This document shows, one piece after another, positions 36,638 to 45,641 of a stretch of DNA of 64,000 nt; position 1 is the first letter of the stretch; every line of letters starts with the position of its first letter. The notes below the pieces were generated by a model. The model saw nothing but the letters and a program-made list of their open reading frames with translations. It searched no databases and was not told where the DNA came from. Position numbers and translations under genes: made by a program. Location of the stretch: NCBI GenBank assembly GCA_000508865.1, contig BAHP02000011.1, positions 1-64,000 on the forward strand. The letters are read 5' to 3'. The DNA is from Clostridiales bacterium VE202-01 (GTDB lineage: Bacteria > Bacillota_I > Bacilli_A > Erysipelotrichales > Coprobacillaceae).

Positions 36638-39094
36638 TTAACCTGCTTCGGAAGTTTCCTCCAAGCGGGTTGTCATGATTTTATAGAGGGAATTCTTCGG
36701 GAATCTGTCTACAAATGGAATAATGACATTTCCATAGAACAGAAGTCCTTCCCCCTCATTACTGTTGGTTACATAGGACAGCTGGGTTGGTGAGATATTC
36801 AGCTGTTTTGCAAGAATCTGCCGGTCACCGGAAGCCTGGTTGAGCATATAAATAAAATCTGAATTTTCAAATATATTCTCTATCTCCCTGGAAGACAACA
36901 AATCCTTAATATTCTGGGTGATACCAGTTGGAATACCACCCCATTTACGAAATCTCTTCCAGATTTCCACACTATAAGCTGCAGTCTGCTCTTCCTTCAA
37001 AAGAAGATGGAACTCATCCACATAGTATCTGGTGGACTTATGGGCAGAACGGTTCATCGTTACCCTGTTCCAGACCTGATCCTGGATTACGAGCATCCCA
37101 ATCTTTTTCAGCTGTTTGCCAAGTTCTTTGATGTCAAAGCAGACAATACGGTTATTGATATCCACGTTCGTCTGATGGTTAAATACATTCAAAGAACCTG
37201 TAACATAGATCTCCAATGAAGTGGCCAGTCGCTGTGCTTCTGGCTCTTCCTGTTTTCTCAGAAGGTTGTATAAGTCCTCCAGGATTGGCATCTTCTCCGG
37301 TATTGGATTGGCAAGGTATTCCTGATATACTAACCGAACACAACGGTCAATAATCGTTTTTTCTACCGGCTCCAGTCCATTCTTTCCGCCAACAATCAAC
37401 TCACACAGAGATAAAATAAAATCTGCTTTTAATGACAGCGGATTGTCTTCCTCGGAATAATTCAGGTTCAGATCCATCGGATTGATATACTGGTCAGATA
37501 CCGGTGAAACCCGAACCACCTGTCCATGCAGCGCCTGCACAAGTGCCGAATACTCGGCTTCTGGATCGCAGACAATGATATCGTCTTCCGTAATCAGAAA
37601 ACAGTTCGTAATTTCCCTCTTTGCTGAAAATGACTTACCAGAACCTGGTGTACCAAGAATCAGTCCATTTGGGTTCTTCAGGCGTTTCCGATCAACCATG
37701 ATCATGTTATTGGATAACGCATTCAATCCATAATAAAGAGCTTCCCCTTCCTGAAACAGTTCCTGTGTCGTAAATGGCACAAAGATTGCGGTTGATGATG
37801 TGGTAAGCCCTCTCTGAATTTCAATTCGATTGACTCCCAGTGGAATACAGGACATAAGTGCTGCTTCCTGCTGATAATCCAGCTGTTTTAAGGAACAGTT
37901 ATATTTCTGTGCGATCCCCTGCACCTGGAAAATATTATTATCCAGCTTCTGCCGCTTCTTTGCGGTATTCATAACCAGAACCGTCACAAGGAACATTCGC
38001 TCATTTCTGGACTGCAGATCTTCCAGCAGGTTTTTCGCCTCTTCTCCATAGGTTACAAGGTCCGATGGAAGCACGTCCATATCATAACCGGAACGTACTG
38101 CCCGCTTCTGCTCTTCAATCTTCATCTTATCCAGATCTGAAATCTTGCTCTTGATCATCTTAATCGCAGAACTCTGGTCAATGGACTGGATATGAATGTT
38201 GACATTGATGCTGTCATCCACATCCAGGAAATCTGCAAGCATCCGGTCTGTCAGCTCCGGTGCAAGAATCTGCAGGTAACTTACACTTCCCATCGTTCTT
38301 CCCATCAAAAATGTCTGATTCTTGGAAAAGTTAAAGGAAGTCGGTGCAATAAAATCTTTGGTTTTTAATCCGGTTTCCGGCAGCATCTTATACTGGAACT
38401 TAAATGGTTCGATCCGATCCTGGTTGAACACATGATACAGAATCTCAAGCCTTTCCAGTCCATTCAAGGAATGTGCCTGTGCTCCCAGAACCTTAAAGTT
38501 GTTTAAGATATCTGTTTCGATTCTTTCAAGTCTTGGTCTTGCTACCTTCAGACTCTCTGCTTCGATTCCAAAAGTGATATACTTCGTCTTTACCAGACCA
38601 TTATTTCCCTTGGAAAGCTGATTTTTCAGCATAGTACGGTACTCTTCACGAATGGCATTGAAGTCATCCGTCTGATCCGGAATATCAATGCTTTTTTCAA
38701 ATTCTGCCACATCCACCTGCTGATTGATGAAGGACAGCTGCACACTGATGGAAGAATCAAAGTAATTTAAGAAATCACAGTAATTCTCAAATATCGTGGT
38801 CTTATCCTCGTTTAAAGCAAGCTGATAATTGATGTCGTAAAACTGAATCGTCTTGGAGAAAAAGGTCTTTGTCACCTGGCAGATACCATCCTGCAACATC
38901 CGAATATACGGAATACTCTGCTGTGCAGTTGTAGGAATGCTTTTCTGTTTCCTGCGGTCCCGTTCCTGTTTCTTCTTACGCTTTTCCTGTTCTCTTTCTT
39001 TTCTGCTTTTTTTGTTTCTTCTTTCCTGACGGTTTCTTTTTTCCGCCAGGGACAGACGCTCCTGCTGAGTCTCCTGCTTTGTCTTTTTTGCCAT
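36638..39094 (-). CDS. VirB4-type conjugation ATPase
   Basis: Type IV secretion ATPase of 818 residues. Start set at MAKKTKQETQQ (39094) with GGAGGG upstream. A strongly basic N-terminal ~60 residues precede the VirB4 body; Walker A is GTPGSGKSFSAK near residue 470, Walker B near the DEFHLLL segment (YYVDEFHLL) around 700, and a TQNIKDLL motif follows. It energises assembly of the mating channel. It overlaps the PrgI gene by 119 bp, a usual arrangement in this family. Confidence 0.93.
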   Translation of the reverse strand: MAKKTKQETQQERLSLAEKRNRQERRNKKSRKEREQEKRKKKQERDRRKQKSIPTTAQQSIPYIRMLQDGICQVTKTFFSKTIQFYDINYQLALNEDKTTIFENYCDFLNYFDSSISVQLSFINQQVDVAEFEKSIDIPDQTDDFNAIREEYRTMLKNQLSKGNNGLVKTKYITFGIEAESLKVARPRLERIETDILNNFKVLGAQAHSLNGLERLEILYHVFNQDRIEPFKFQYKMLPETGLKTKDFIAPTSFNFSKNQTFLMGRTMGSVSYLQILAPELTDRMLADFLDVDDSINVNIHIQSIDQSSAIKMIKSKISDLDKMKIEEQKRAVRSGYDMDVLPSDLVTYGEEAKNLLEDLQSRNERMFLVTVLVMNTAKKRQKLDNNIFQVQGIAQKYNCSLKQLDYQQEAALMSCIPLGVNRIEIQRGLTTSSTAIFVPFTTQELFQEGEALYYGLNALSNNMIMVDRKRLKNPNGLILGTPGSGKSFSAKREITNCFLITEDDIIVCDPEAEYSALVQALHGQVVRVSPVSDQYINPMDLNLNYSEEDNPLSLKADFILSLCELIVGGKNGLEPVEKTIIDRCVRLVYQEYLANPIPEKMPILEDLYNLLRKQEEPEAQRLATSLEIYVTGSLNVFNHQTNVDINNRIVCFDIKELGKQLKKIGMLVIQDQVWNRVTMNRSAHKSTRYYVDEFHLLLKEEQTAAYSVEIWKRFRKWGGIPTGITQNIKDLLSSREIENIFENSDFIYMLNQASGDRQILAKQLNISPTQLSYVTNSNEGEGLLFYGNVIIPFVDRFPKNSLYKIMTTRLEETSEAG

Positions 39095-39440
39095 CCGGCA
39101 CACCCTCCTTTTTTACAAGGGTGGAAATCTCCTGATAAAAATTTTCTGTCTTATATGGTCTTACTGCCGGACAGATAAACTTCTGTCGAATGATATTTGC
39201 CACCACTTTTTCAAAGGGAAGTCCGTCTTTTTCATACATTGCCATGAAGAAAAACGGAAGCATGATCGTTACCATCAAAATGGCAGCAATACTGGAACCG
39301 ATTGGTTTTCTCATGAACAGATAAAACGGAATTCCCACAACTGCGGCAAGTGAAAAGAAAATCAGCTGCCGCTTTGTCAGATTTAATGCTACTTTTGTTT
39401 TGACCTTGGTAAGGTCTTTTGGTACTGGTACATACGCCAT
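38976..39440 (-). CDS. PrgI-family membrane protein
   Basis: Protein of 154 residues matching PrgI (VirB3-like) of Gram-positive conjugation systems: YVPVPKDLTKVKTKVALNLTKRQL then two membrane helices (FFSLAAVVGIPFYLFM, SSIAAILMVTIMLPFFFMAMY). The long Lys-rich C-terminus lies in the VirB4 overlap and may be constrained by it. Probably contacts VirB4 at the membrane. Confidence 0.87.
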   Translation of the reverse strand: MAYVPVPKDLTKVKTKVALNLTKRQLIFFSLAAVVGIPFYLFMRKPIGSSIAAILMVTIMLPFFFMAMYEKDGLPFEKVVANIIRQKFICPAVRPYKTENFYQEISTLVKKEGVPDGKKDKAGDSAGASVPGGKKKPSGKKKQKKQKRKRTGKA

Positions 39441-39463
39441 GGTATGCGCTCCTTTCCTGCCCG

Positions 39464-40333
39464 CTAGTGGGCATTGAATATAGATTTGCTAAGGCTTCCG
39501 GTCTTGAATAATGAAAATGCAAGAATCACGGTATAAGCCGCTACTGAAAACATAGCTGCATGAAGATCACTGGATATGGTCATTGCATTTACTAAAACTG
39601 CATAAATTCCCACACAGACCATCATGAAGAATCCCTGAAATGCCAGTGCGAACAAGCCTTTTAAATAGTTGTTTCCGATATTGCCCCATTCCTTATTGGT
39701 CATGGTGGCAAACGGAATTGGTGCTATGGAAGTATAAAGGTAAATTTCTATCATTCTTCCGAACAAGATTACCGTAATGATAATTGACAGAATGTGCATG
39801 GTAACACTGATCAACATCGTTTCCATGGATAGCAGGAACAAATCCCCTAACTCCATATCCTCCAGGGCATCCACAATCCGTGAAATTGCTTCTGTTGCAT
39901 CCACCGCAGTGTTTCCTGATATCACCCCGGCGGCATTGTTGACCACATGCTGGCCAACATCAAAGACCGCCATCGTGATATTGAACGTATTTGTCACCAG
40001 ATAAATAGCTACATACGCTTTGAAGATCCAGAGGAAAATATTGTAAGTCTCAAATTCATGGAAATTGTTTTTCTGTGTTACCATCGTGATCAATTCATAG
40101 CACAGGACAAAGGTGATGATCAGTCCCGCAATGGGGACAATCACTGTTTGGGATAAATTCTGAATCAGATTAAAAATCCCTGTATTCCATCCCTGCGGTG
40201 TCTGTCCCACCTGCCCGGCTATGGTTCCCACCTGCTCATTGACAGACGTGAACATGTTATCCAAACATGACTTGATAAGCCCGATCAGGATATCCTTTAT
40301 CGCTTCCGTAATTCTCTCAATGATGGTGTTCAT
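39464..40333 (-). CDS. VirB6/TrbL-like conjugation channel protein
   Basis: Protein of 289 residues with several membrane helices (VIVPIAGLIITFVLCYELI, LWIFKAYVAIYLV, LLSVTMHILSIIITVILFG, GLFALAFQGFFMMVCVGIYAVL). This pattern is that of the CD0411-like inner channel protein of Tn1549-type elements, functionally like VirB6. It follows Maff2 after 12 bp. Confidence 0.87.
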   Translation of the reverse strand: MNTIIERITEAIKDILIGLIKSCLDNMFTSVNEQVGTIAGQVGQTPQGWNTGIFNLIQNLSQTVIVPIAGLIITFVLCYELITMVTQKNNFHEFETYNIFLWIFKAYVAIYLVTNTFNITMAVFDVGQHVVNNAAGVISGNTAVDATEAISRIVDALEDMELGDLFLLSMETMLISVTMHILSIIITVILFGRMIEIYLYTSIAPIPFATMTNKEWGNIGNNYLKGLFALAFQGFFMMVCVGIYAVLVNAMTISSDLHAAMFSVAAYTVILAFSLFKTGSLSKSIFNAH

Positions 40334-40345
40334 CTACCACTCCTC

Positions 40346-40561
40346 TTAAGAGAACAATGTTGCCAGCTGTGGAATCAGGGTAGTTCCCAGCAGCATGATT
40401 CCGGCACCAGCCATCAGCTGTTTGATGCCCTGGCTCTTAGCGCCGGGATTGTCATTTCCATATCCTTCCAGAAGGTTTACGACACCCCACACACCAAGAC
40501 CTGCGCCGATTGCGACTACAAGAGTTTTTAAAGTTGTAATTGCACTGCTAAAAAATGCCAT
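40346..40561 (-). CDS. Maff2-family small membrane protein
   Basis: Protein of 71 residues, MAFFSSAITTLKTLVVAIGAGLGVWG..., ending MAGAGIMLLGTTLIPQLATLFS: two membrane helices joined by GYGNDNPGAKSQG. Maff2 proteins resemble VirB2-type pilin-like subunits and always lie between VirD4 and the VirB6-like gene. I choose the ATG at 40561 because family members begin MAFF; the ORF opens five codons earlier at a TTG. Confidence 0.87.
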   Translation of the reverse strand: MAFFSSAITTLKTLVVAIGAGLGVWGVVNLLEGYGNDNPGAKSQGIKQLMAGAGIMLLGTTLIPQLATLFS

Positions 40562-40607
40562 ATATTCATAAACCAAAACTGACTTCTTTCAAGTGTTTAC
40601 GGGAATG

Positions 40608-40633
40608 AAAAAACACCGACTAAAAAGCCGGCG
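40608..40633 (-). terminator. Hairpin between VirD4 and Maff2
   Basis: Minus strand GCCGGCG region 40627-40633 pairs with 40614-40620 (7 bp, two G-T wobbles, loop TTTTTA), followed by TTTTTTC. Probably attenuates expression into the channel genes. Confidence 0.65.
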
Positions 40634-40684
40634 CACCTAATGTCAGTTATTCCTTTCCTCATTATTTTTCGTTCATTCCCAAGG

Positions 40685-42571
40685 TTACTCCGACAGTTCT
40701 ACATGAATCACTTCCACCTCTTCTTCGGGTTTCGGTGTGTACTGCGGATTTAACTCTTTCTCTACTTTGTACCGGTTCTTCTCGTTTTCATCTGCAAGAA
40801 GCCGATAGTTTTTGTGTTTCGTGATATCATATTTATCCGAGAAAAATGGTCTGGCACCACGGATCTGCAGGATACATTTTCCTCCATCCATGACTGCAAT
40901 CTCATCTTCTGTCATCAGCTGTTTGCCTGTTTTCTGGTAATTCAATCCAAAAGACTTCTGATTACTCCTCGTCTCCGAAGTGTTATACAGGTCAATGGTT
41001 TCCTTACCCAGAAGCTCACTCATTTCCTTTAATGTGGTCTTCTCTTTCCCACCAAGGAATAAAGTCGTATCACAGTTGCCCAGAATGGTATCTGCACTAT
41101 CCTTATACATTGCCTTTAACTGACTCTGTGACTGCAAAATAATAGAAGCAGAGATTTCCCTGCTTCGGATAGTTGCGATCAGCTTGTCAAACTGAGGAAT
41201 TTGTCCGATGTTGGCAAACTCATCAGCGATGACACGCACATGCACCGGAAGTCTTCCACCATATTCATCATCTGCCTTATCGCAAAGCAGATTGAAAAGC
41301 TGTGACTGTAACATGGCAATCACAAAGTTAAAGGTTGTATCTGTGTCGGACATAATCAAGAACAAGGCTGTTTTCCTGTCTCCGATCTTATCCAGTTCCA
41401 TTTCATCATAAGACATGATCTCACGAAGTTCTGCGATATCAAATGGGGCAAGTCTGGCTCCACAGGATATCAAAATACTTTTCGCTGTCTTTCCAGCCGC
41501 CATTTTATATTTTTTATACTGTCTGACCGCAAAGTGCTGCGGATCTCTTTCTTCCAGTTCCTGGAACATCATATCCACCGGATTCTGATAAGTTTCATCC
41601 TCTTCACGGGTTTCGCTTTCGTTCAAAAGATCCAGAAGGGTATTCAGATTCTTTTCCTCTTCATCCCCTTCATACCAGATAAAAGCAATCAGTGCTGTGT
41701 ACAGCAATTTCTCTGCTTTCACCCAAAAATCTTCGGAAGCTTTTTCCCCTTCGCCTTTGGTATTCACAATGATTGTTGTCACCAGCTTCAGGATATCTTT
41801 TTCAGACCGTATATAAGCAAATGGATTGTAATGAAGCGATTTGGAAAAATTGATGGTATTCAGAACCTTAATCACATATGGCTCATGAACCACTTTTCCA
41901 GATTTATCTTTCATAATATTTCCATTCTTATCTTTCTTAGGCGGTCCCTTTGCTAACATCTTCCCGCACTCTTCGATCAGAGTACCTTTCGGATCTGTAA
42001 TGACCATGGAACAATTCATCTGCATGACCGACGGCTTTACAAAAAATCGTGTCTTTCCGGAACCACTGCCACCGATGACCACGATATTTTTATTTCTCGC
42101 ATACTTCGGCTGCTTTGGTCTGCTCTCCATAGTCAGTGCTTCTGTTGCTGTCAACGGAATATTCATCCAGGGATCATCTGACATATAAGGCTTGATATCC
42201 TCTGCAGTTCCCCATCTGGCTGAACCATACTCGATTCCTTTCCGAAGTTTCTTTGCATCTGACTGTTTCTGCCAAACTAATAGTTTCAAAACAACTGCGA
42301 CAGTAACTCCAACCAATAGATCTCTCAGGTCAAAACTCAACAGAATCCCTGTAAAAATCCGATCTGCATGTTCCATCGCATATAACAGTTTGTTCCCTAT
42401 ATCTTCTCCGGGACTGCTCCTGTATAGGCAGGATGCTCGATCCGCATAAAAAGCGGTCAGAACATAGGGAAGATTCGTAAGAACCAGTTTCTTTTTATCC
42501 AGGGCGGACAGCCTGACCCCAGCTTTATTCTTCCACTTCTGCATCAGATTATTGCCGTTTTGTTTCTTCAT
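40685..42571 (-). CDS. VirD4/TraG-type coupling protein (PcfC-like)
   Basis: Coupling ATPase of 628 residues that recruits the relaxase-DNA complex to the channel. Two N-terminal hydrophobic parts (up to ~105) precede the P-loop IGGSGSGKTRFF near residue 165 and a Walker B VIADEFANIGQIP near 455. Its ATG overlaps the pcfB stop (ATGA, 42568-42571), so PcfB and the coupling protein are made together. It is the probable receptor for the shared C-terminal tail described in the findings. Confidence 0.93.
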   Translation of the reverse strand: MKKQNGNNLMQKWKNKAGVRLSALDKKKLVLTNLPYVLTAFYADRASCLYRSSPGEDIGNKLLYAMEHADRIFTGILLSFDLRDLLVGVTVAVVLKLLVWQKQSDAKKLRKGIEYGSARWGTAEDIKPYMSDDPWMNIPLTATEALTMESRPKQPKYARNKNIVVIGGSGSGKTRFFVKPSVMQMNCSMVITDPKGTLIEECGKMLAKGPPKKDKNGNIMKDKSGKVVHEPYVIKVLNTINFSKSLHYNPFAYIRSEKDILKLVTTIIVNTKGEGEKASEDFWVKAEKLLYTALIAFIWYEGDEEEKNLNTLLDLLNESETREEDETYQNPVDMMFQELEERDPQHFAVRQYKKYKMAAGKTAKSILISCGARLAPFDIAELREIMSYDEMELDKIGDRKTALFLIMSDTDTTFNFVIAMLQSQLFNLLCDKADDEYGGRLPVHVRVIADEFANIGQIPQFDKLIATIRSREISASIILQSQSQLKAMYKDSADTILGNCDTTLFLGGKEKTTLKEMSELLGKETIDLYNTSETRSNQKSFGLNYQKTGKQLMTEDEIAVMDGGKCILQIRGARPFFSDKYDITKHKNYRLLADENEKNRYKVEKELNPQYTPKPEEEVEVIHVELSE

Positions 42572-43059
42572 CGGCTCTGTTCCTGATGTCGGCTCTTTAC
42601 TTTGTCCTTCGTCTTCTTTGGCATCATTGCCCGGTAAGCTGCAAGACGCTTATGAATGGAAGGTTTATTCGCTTTTTGAATCTGTTTCTGGGAAAACTCA
42701 CGGAAAGCAGCATTGAGGGCATCCTGATCACGTCCCTTGAAAAATACCAGATAAACCGGCGGCTCTTTGCTCTTGTCTTTTTTCAGAGCATAATTGATCC
42801 CATATTTTCTGGCATACCGTTCAAAGGACTTGATATTTTTGTCCGTGATCTCGATATTGACCATCCCGGCATTCTGTTTTGCCAGCTCTTTTACCGTGAC
42901 CTTTCCCTGTTTCGGCTGATTTTTCTGTGCTTTCTTCTCTACTGATTTCTGCTTCTGATGACGCAGATACGCAACAAGAACCTTTTTCAACAGGTCTGCC
43001 GTAATCTTAGTAGCCCGAATACAGAACGTGACCGTTTTCTGAGTTACCTCTTCCTGCAT
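42568..43059 (-). CDS. PcfB-like DUF3801 protein
   Basis: Protein of 163 residues of the PcfB/DUF3801 family (KTVTFCIRATKITADLLKKVLVAYL, then NVEITDK-like strand and SFERYARKYGINYALKK). In the enterococcal pCF10 system PcfB is an accessory that interacts with the relaxase and coupling protein. The C-terminus carries NKPSIHKRLAAYRAMM, 30 residues from the end. Directly upstream of VirD4. Confidence 0.85.
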   Translation of the reverse strand: MQEEVTQKTVTFCIRATKITADLLKKVLVAYLRHQKQKSVEKKAQKNQPKQGKVTVKELAKQNAGMVNIEITDKNIKSFERYARKYGINYALKKDKSKEPPVYLVFFKGRDQDALNAAFREFSQKQIQKANKPSIHKRLAAYRAMMPKKTKDKVKSRHQEQSR

Positions 43060-43141
43060 GACTTTTCCCTCCTTTCAGCGATTCAACTGCTGTCCAAATC
43101 TGTAATCATGGCAATCACCCCCTTTAATGAAAAAAGACAGA

Positions 43142-43939
43142 TTAACCGGTAATCAGGTTCTGCACCTGTACGAGTTTTTCTGTCCCTTCTTCTTTTCTCT
43201 TATCTTCTCCACCACAATAGATGGGAACACACATTTCAAGTATTCTACTGTAAATACGCTGATGGGCAGTATCCAAATCTGTGGACTTCATTTCATTCAG
43301 TCCCAGATTCGTTGTTATGATCAGCGGAAGCATTTTACAATAGCGGCTGTCTATCACATTATAGACCTGCTCCAAAGCAAACTCGGAATTTCGTTCTATT
43401 CCCAAGTCATCAATAATCAGCAGCGGATAATCCACAAGATTTTGTATAATCTGGTTCTTATCTGCCTGATAGCTGGTCATTTCATTTAAAATCCTGGAAA
43501 AGTTTGTCATCATGACACGTTCTCCCTGTTCCAAAAGTGCATTTGCAATACAGCCTGCAAAAAAGCTCTTCCCGGTTCCAACCGGTCCCATCAAAAGCAA
43601 TCCTACATTTTTTCTCTTCATATCTGTCCAGTTTTCTACATACTGCCTGGCGATTAGTATCTTCTGGTTGCTTCCATTGTCATTTTCAAATTTCCATTCC
43701 CAGAATCTTCTTTCCCGAAGTCCGACGGATTTTCTCTGATAAAGCTGCCGCTGTTCTTCTTCCCGCTGCATCTTCTCATCCAGTTCCTGCCTGGCTTTTA
43801 CCTCGCATTCGCACAAACAGGACACTACATGCTCAAAACCCATCAGACTGACTTTCATCTGTTTTCTTTTTCCACAGGTGCCACAATGAAGACATCCCTC
43901 TTCGTCCAGATAATCTGCTGTTACTTTGTTTTCCATCAC
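43142..43939 (-). CDS. DnaC/IstB-like helicase-loader ATPase
   Basis: AAA+ ATPase of 265 residues. An N-terminal Cys-rich part (CLHCGTCGKRKQ ... CLCECEV) likely binds zinc. Walker A is GPVGTGKSFF near residue 118 and Walker B LLIIDDLGIE near 180. In such elements it loads the host replicative helicase at the element origin, working with RepA. It overlaps the second RepA gene by 4 bp. Confidence 0.88.
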   Translation of the reverse strand: MMENKVTADYLDEEGCLHCGTCGKRKQMKVSLMGFEHVVSCLCECEVKARQELDEKMQREEEQRQLYQRKSVGLRERRFWEWKFENDNGSNQKILIARQYVENWTDMKRKNVGLLLMGPVGTGKSFFAGCIANALLEQGERVMMTNFSRILNEMTSYQADKNQIIQNLVDYPLLIIDDLGIERNSEFALEQVYNVIDSRYCKMLPLIITTNLGLNEMKSTDLDTAHQRIYSRILEMCVPIYCGGEDKRKEEGTEKLVQVQNLITG

Positions 43940-44754
43940 AGGCTTTCTCCTTCCTGAAATTCATATTTATCCATTCCTATCCTGGTTCCATCCCTTTCTG
44001 CCCAAAGACAGATTGTTGCAAAATGGTTTTGATACTCTTTTCCACTGGATTTCATATAAACAGAAAGATGATCAATCCGTTTCTGGTAATCCCATGGAAA
44101 TAGCGTCATCAACTCCTGCAGTTCAGCTTCCGACAGAACAACATTTTTAAATCTACCATATTGACTGAATTTTTCTTCCAAAGCGGGTGTATTGCCCTTA
44201 CTCTTATCAGTATGATTCTTTTCAGTCTTATTTATCTTAGTATTACTTCCATCCAGATTCTTGCAGTCCGGACTTCTATTTTTTTGCGTTCCGGACTTCC
44301 AGTTTCTTGCAATCCGGATTTCCAATTCTTTGCAGTCTGGATTTCCAGTTTCTGGCATTCCAGAAACAAAGTATCTTACTGGCTTTCCTCTACTCCGTTT
44401 TACAAAATTTTTCACATATATGACAGAGGGACGATTATTCCCCTGCCGATACCGCTCGATCAATCCAATCCCATGCACACTATCCAGCTCATATAGAAGC
44501 TTTGTCACTGTCGTATGCGACATTCGCAACAGCTCCTGCAATTCTGCGATCGTGTAAATGATATAGACATAACCCTCACTGTCAATCCAGCCATTTTTCT
44601 TGGACAGGCTGATTCGATCAAGCAGAATTCCATAAAGGAGCTTTGCGTCTGTGGACAGGCTTGCAAACTCTTTTTCTGTGAACAGAGCTTTTGGTATCCG
44701 AAAAAAAGAAAACTGGTCAGATTCTTCTGCTCTGAAATATTCAAAATCTGCCAT
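43936..44754 (-). CDS. RepA_N-family replication initiator with internal iterons
   Basis: Protein of 272 residues. N-terminal RepA_N winged-helix domain: FFRIPKALFTEKEFASLSTDAKLLYGILLDR, then YTIAELQELLRMSHTTVTKLLYEL. The middle (~125-165) is low complexity (NPDCKELEIRIARNW) because it is encoded by 23-bp DNA repeats. The C-terminal domain (LQELMTLFPWDYQKRI) is typical of ICE and plasmid members. It initiates replication, probably at iterons inside its own gene. Confidence 0.88.
   Translation of the reverse strand: MADFEYFRAEESDQFSFFRIPKALFTEKEFASLSTDAKLLYGILLDRISLSKKNGWIDSEGYVYIIYTIAELQELLRMSHTTVTKLLYELDSVHGIGLIERYRQGNNRPSVIYVKNFVKRSRGKPVRYFVSGMPETGNPDCKELEIRIARNWKSGTQKNRSPDCKNLDGSNTKINKTEKNHTDKSKGNTPALEEKFSQYGRFKNVVLSEAELQELMTLFPWDYQKRIDHLSVYMKSSGKEYQNHFATICLWAERDGTRIGMDKYEFQEGESL
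44261..44352. repeat. Four 23-bp tandem iterons within repA
   Basis: Units start at 44261, 44284, 44307 and 44330, consensus TTGCAgTCCGGAcTTCCAgTTTC with degenerate flanks on both sides. The period of 23 is not a multiple of three, so the encoded residues differ in each unit while the DNA is kept. RepA_N plasmids are known to carry their origin in the middle of rep. Confidence 0.8.
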
Positions 44755-44771
44755 AATATTTTCCTACTCTT

Positions 44772-45641
44772 CTACATCAAAATCACAATTTGCTGCACTG
44801 CCTGTACCATGCACATCTCATCAAATACAAAATTGAATGATTGAATCATTTCGTCCAAATAATAATTTCTGGCCTTCTTGTTACAAGCATACATATCACC
44901 AATAAAGCCTTCATCATTCCCCATCGCATGAACAAGGGTTTCCAGGACCTTCATAAACTTCTTTTTTGAACAGCTTTCATACTGTCTGTTCACATATTTC
45001 TGGATATCTAACACACGAGCAGGATTATTTTCATTTTCCTCCAGAATTCCAAATGCAAGATCCATACCAAACTCATATCCATCAGCCTTAATTTGATCAA
45101 TATCCATCTCTCCAAGCTCATCCTGGTATCCTCGCTTTTCCATTGCAGTTAAAGACGTTTCATATTGATCAATATATCCCATATCCGCAATAGTTTCAAA
45201 AATATCTCTGGATGCTTTCACCATCTTATCCATAATAATTTCTCTTTCAGCCAGCGGCATATTTGCCATGATAGTATCTAATGTCATCATTGATTCTTCC
45301 TCCATCTCATTTTCATAAATACCATTGATATAAAAGTGGTTCGCCTTTCCATTGTTTGGAATGATACGCACCAGTTTACCAACCTGAACCAGTTCCTGTA
45401 CTGCCTGATCTACTCCATACCGAGTCGTATTCAGGTCTTTCTTTATTTCACTTTTGGGATAGATAACAAACAGATTCCCGTTATGATCTACCCAGCCATT
45501 TTGCACCGCAAATTTCAAACGATCCAGAAATAAGCTGTATAGAATCTTTGCTGTATTTGACAGATTTTTGTATTTTTCCATCTGAAACAGCACCTTTGGC
45601 ACCTGCAGACAATCTACCGGCATATACTCCATCTTACTCAT
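44772..45641 (-). CDS. Second RepA_N-family initiator-like protein
   Basis: Protein of 289 residues. The N-terminus is a RepA_N domain (YMPVDCLQVPKVLFQMEKYKNLSNTAKILYSLFLDR, then GVDQAVQELVQVGKLVRI), similar in layout to the downstream RepA. The remaining ~170 residues differ: helical and acidic, with no iteron-coded stretch. It overlaps the preceding gene by 8 bp. The pair may act as initiator and partner or regulator (inference). Confidence 0.8.
   Translation of the reverse strand: MSKMEYMPVDCLQVPKVLFQMEKYKNLSNTAKILYSLFLDRLKFAVQNGWVDHNGNLFVIYPKSEIKKDLNTTRYGVDQAVQELVQVGKLVRIIPNNGKANHFYINGIYENEMEEESMMTLDTIMANMPLAEREIIMDKMVKASRDIFETIADMGYIDQYETSLTAMEKRGYQDELGEMDIDQIKADGYEFGMDLAFGILEENENNPARVLDIQKYVNRQYESCSKKKFMKVLETLVHAMGNDEGFIGDMYACNKKARNYYLDEMIQSFNFVFDEMCMVQAVQQIVILM

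Noticed and set aside
39232-39522. 96-residue ORF overlapping PrgI and the channel protein
   Set aside because: It is a shadow frame of two well-supported genes on the same strand.
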